Source of the DNA: Lyophyllum atratum
Taxonomy: Eukaryota > Basidiomycota > Agaricomycetes > Agaricales > Lyophyllaceae
Assembly: GCA_014905825.1 (NCBI GenBank)
Contig: JACGCN010000060.1
Location: forward strand, 162,932 to 226,931
Reading direction: 5' to 3'
Length of the DNA: 64,000 bases
Shown here piece after piece: positions 61,849 through 64,000 of the stretch. The notes beneath the pieces are model-generated. The model saw only the letters and a list, made by a program, of their open reading frames with translations. It was not told where the DNA came from and ran no database searches. The translations under genes and the position numbers were made by a program. How positions within the stretch are numbered: the stretch's first letter is position 1; every line of letters begins with the position of its first letter.

Positions 61849-64000
61849 ATGTCCTCGCCACAAAGCGCAATCAATCAACGTTCCTTCCTAATCAGCAACG
61901 CCGTCAATCAAAAATTACTGTAGAGTATCACAGGCCCTCAAGAGAGTCCATCCAGGAGTACAACGCCCTCCTCGCCGAGTCCAACCTCCACGCCGCAGAA
62001 GCTGCCAAATATACGCCTTTCACGCCTTCAAGACAGGCACCTCCACCTCCCCCATCAGTCCGCTCCAAGACACCAACTGAAGCTTCTCCGGTCAGCTCCA
62101 GCCCCACTCCTCCACGCATCCGCAACTCACTCCAAAAGCCTAACCCTCGAGCTCGGAAACATAGCCTATCATCAGGCACGTCGACAATCACGGCCCGCAT
62201 TCCCGAGCACGACCCCTTCGCTGCCAACGCCCATAACACCGACTCCGTACCCAACATGAATAGATCTAACGGAATGAACACCGGCACGTCGCCACCTCCA
62301 CGACCCTCGCGCGCTAATACCGCAACGCTGAACGACATCTGGCCCTCTGCGAGCGACCTTTCCGCCCGGCGCTTGTCCACTCCTGCTGCTGCTTCCAACG
62401 ATTCGCAGTTTTATGCTGATCTCAATGAAACCCTGCCATCGGGGCCATCAACAGAATTTAACAGCTCGACAAGTATCACGCCCATCCACACGCCATTGGG
62501 GGGTCGATCGCGCAGTGGCACTACCACAAAGGCGAAAAAGGGTATGCTGGGTGTCGTGTCTGGGATGTTCAGTTCATCAAAGCGGCCAGAGATCAGCACC
62601 CCGTATGATCCTGTGCATCTCACTCACGTTGGTTTCAATTCGTCTACGGGAGAGTTTACCGGCTTGCCAAAGGAATGGCAACAACTACTGCAAGAGAGCG
62701 GGATCTCGCGGTCCGAGCAGGAGAAAAACCCGCAAGCTGTTATGGAGATCGTGAAATTCTATCAAGAAGGGCACGGAGATGTATGGGACAAACTTGGAAA
62801 CGTGGGCGGCGGAACAGAATCAACATTTGCACCCAAGCTTGATGAGTCACTCCAGAACCCTGTGTGTAGCATCTCTTTCCATTCCGCAACATATTCTGAC
62901 ACCTAATTACGTAGCGATCCCTCCACCTCCTCCGAAATCCAAAGCCTCATCTCAGTACTCACAAGGTCCGACCGTACCTGCCCCTACCTCCTACCGTCCC
63001 GCACCAACACCGCCCAGTGTTGTCACCCCGTCCCTCGATCGATCAACATCCCAGCGTGCACCCGCAAAGCCAGCCAAAACTGTAGAGAGTCTTGGGCGTG
63101 CTAACACGACCCGTGATAGGCGGTCACCAGGCCCTGGTGCTCAACCATCTGGCGGTCAAGCGGTCCCTGGCCAACCGAAGCCTGTGAAGCAATCCCCTGG
63201 CTCTTCGTCGAGCGAACTTCCGCTCAAGACACAGCAAGCAGGATCGTCAACTGGTCCCCGTGATGTGCGCTCTCCGCCACAGGCGCAGAGTCCTGCCGTG
63301 GCGAGCTTGGCAAAGGCTTCTGGAGTTGCTACGCCACGGAGAAGAGAAAAGAAGGTGGATAAGGCTAAGGAGGAAGATATTGTGAAGCGCTTGAGGCAAA
63401 TTTGTACAGATGCCGACCCGACGAGGCTCTACCGGAACCTTGTCAAAATTGGGCAAGGGTATGCGTTTCTCCTACCCCTGATGGCAGGTGCTCTAACTAT
63501 ACATTTAGTGCCTCTGGAGGAGTGTATACCGCCTATCAAGTTGGCACCAACTTGTCGGTGGCCATCAAGCAGATGGACCTCGAAAAGCAGCCCAAGAAAG
63601 ATCTTATCATCAACGAGATCCTCGTCATGCGCTCGTCCCGCCATCCTAACATCGTCAACTACATCGACTCGTTCCTGCACAATAACGACCTCTGGGTCGT
63701 CATGGAGTACATGGAGGGCGGCTCCCTTACTGATGTCGTTACCGCCAATCTGATGACCGAGGGGCAGATCGCCGCCGTGTCGAGGGAGACGGCGCAAGGC
63801 TTGGAGCATCTGCACAGACACGGTGTCATTCATCGCGACATCAAGAGCGATAATGTACTGCTGAGCATGATCGGCGATATCAAGCTGAGTGCGTGTTATG
63901 TATATGCTTCCTCAGCTAGAGCAGGGGCCTGAATATGCTCTTCAATTCTTGCAGCGGACTTTGGCTTCTGTGCACAGATATCTGATCCCGCCCATGCGAA
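61849..64000 (+). CDS. STE20: PAK/STE20-family kinase, 3' end outside window
   Basis: p21-activated kinase controlled by Cdc42/Rac, acting in polarity and upstream of MAPK cascades. The start is inferred: [10 protein letters not shown] at 61849-61879, a 44-nt intron with a CTAAT branch site (61880-61923), then [20 protein letters not shown] in frame with the rest. The Pro/Ser-rich N-terminus holds polyproline motifs ([15 protein letters not shown]). The CRIB domain ([20 protein letters not shown]) is encoded at about 62590-62670. A second polyproline stretch follows (IPPPPPKSK). The kinase begins [20 protein letters not shown] across an intron at 63459-63509. [29 protein letters not shown] and, after the last intron, DFGFCAQIS are present. 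The sequence ends just after DFG; the activation loop, C-lobe and stop lie beyond 64000. Confidence 0.9.

Overview
The window is nuclear DNA of a filamentous basidiomycete, most likely an Agaricomycete. Genes are packed on both strands and broken by many short introns, mostly 45-60 nt with GT-AG borders and CTAAC/CTAAT-like branch sites. Gene content fits: a PHD-TFIIS-SPOC (Bye1) factor, an MBF-type APSES/ankyrin factor, a Yvc1 TRP channel, a Ppo dioxygenase, secreted GH18 and GH43 enzymes, and NDR, SIN-type and PAK kinases. I see no transposon, rRNA, convincing tRNA or CRISPR. Exon borders were placed by eye from splice signals and reading-frame continuity.

Layout. 1-5.2 kb: 3'-truncated retromer sorting nexin Vps5 (-), a small coiled-coil membrane protein (-), then a gene-free stretch with a perfect 83-bp tandem duplication. 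5.2-12.9 kb: two secreted GH18 chitinase-like paralogues (+) with the same exon plan, on either side of a DHX33-like DEAH helicase (+). 13.2-14.4 kb: secreted hypothetical protein (-). 15.5-21.2 kb: very large CH-kinase-C1 protein of the Cdc7/Cdc15 (septation/mitotic exit) group (-). 21.2-23.5 kb: no supported gene.

23.5-34 kb: BYE1 (+), a zinc polyol dehydrogenase (-), the NDR kinase CBK1 (-), and the U4/U6 snRNP protein PRP4 (+). 34-45.4 kb: MBP1-like G1/S factor (-), divergent from the vacuolar TRP channel YVC1 (+), then a 1152-residue low-complexity coiled-coil protein of unknown function (+). 45.8-50.6 kb: Ppo-type fatty acid dioxygenase with a P450 half that lacks its heme-ligand cysteine (-).

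51.4-64 kb: epsilon-COP (-) and an F-box protein (+) share a 183-bp divergent promoter. They are followed by a secreted Vps62/DUF946 protein (+), a secreted GH43 enzyme (+), 2.2 kb of gene-poor DNA with paired perfect hairpins, and a PAK/STE20 kinase (+) cut by the right edge.

There is no operon-like pathway. Two loose themes appear: plant or fungal wall polysaccharide turnover (two GH18, GH43, polyol dehydrogenase for arabinose/xylose), and polarity, cytokinesis and cell-cycle signalling (Cdc7/Cdc15-like, CBK1, STE20, MBF). The most notable observations are the cysteine-to-histidine change in the Ppo P450 signature, two MCB sites in front of the MBF gene itself, the CH-kinase-C1 architecture with a repeated phosphosite array, and the GH18 pair in which only one copy uses a GC-AG intron.
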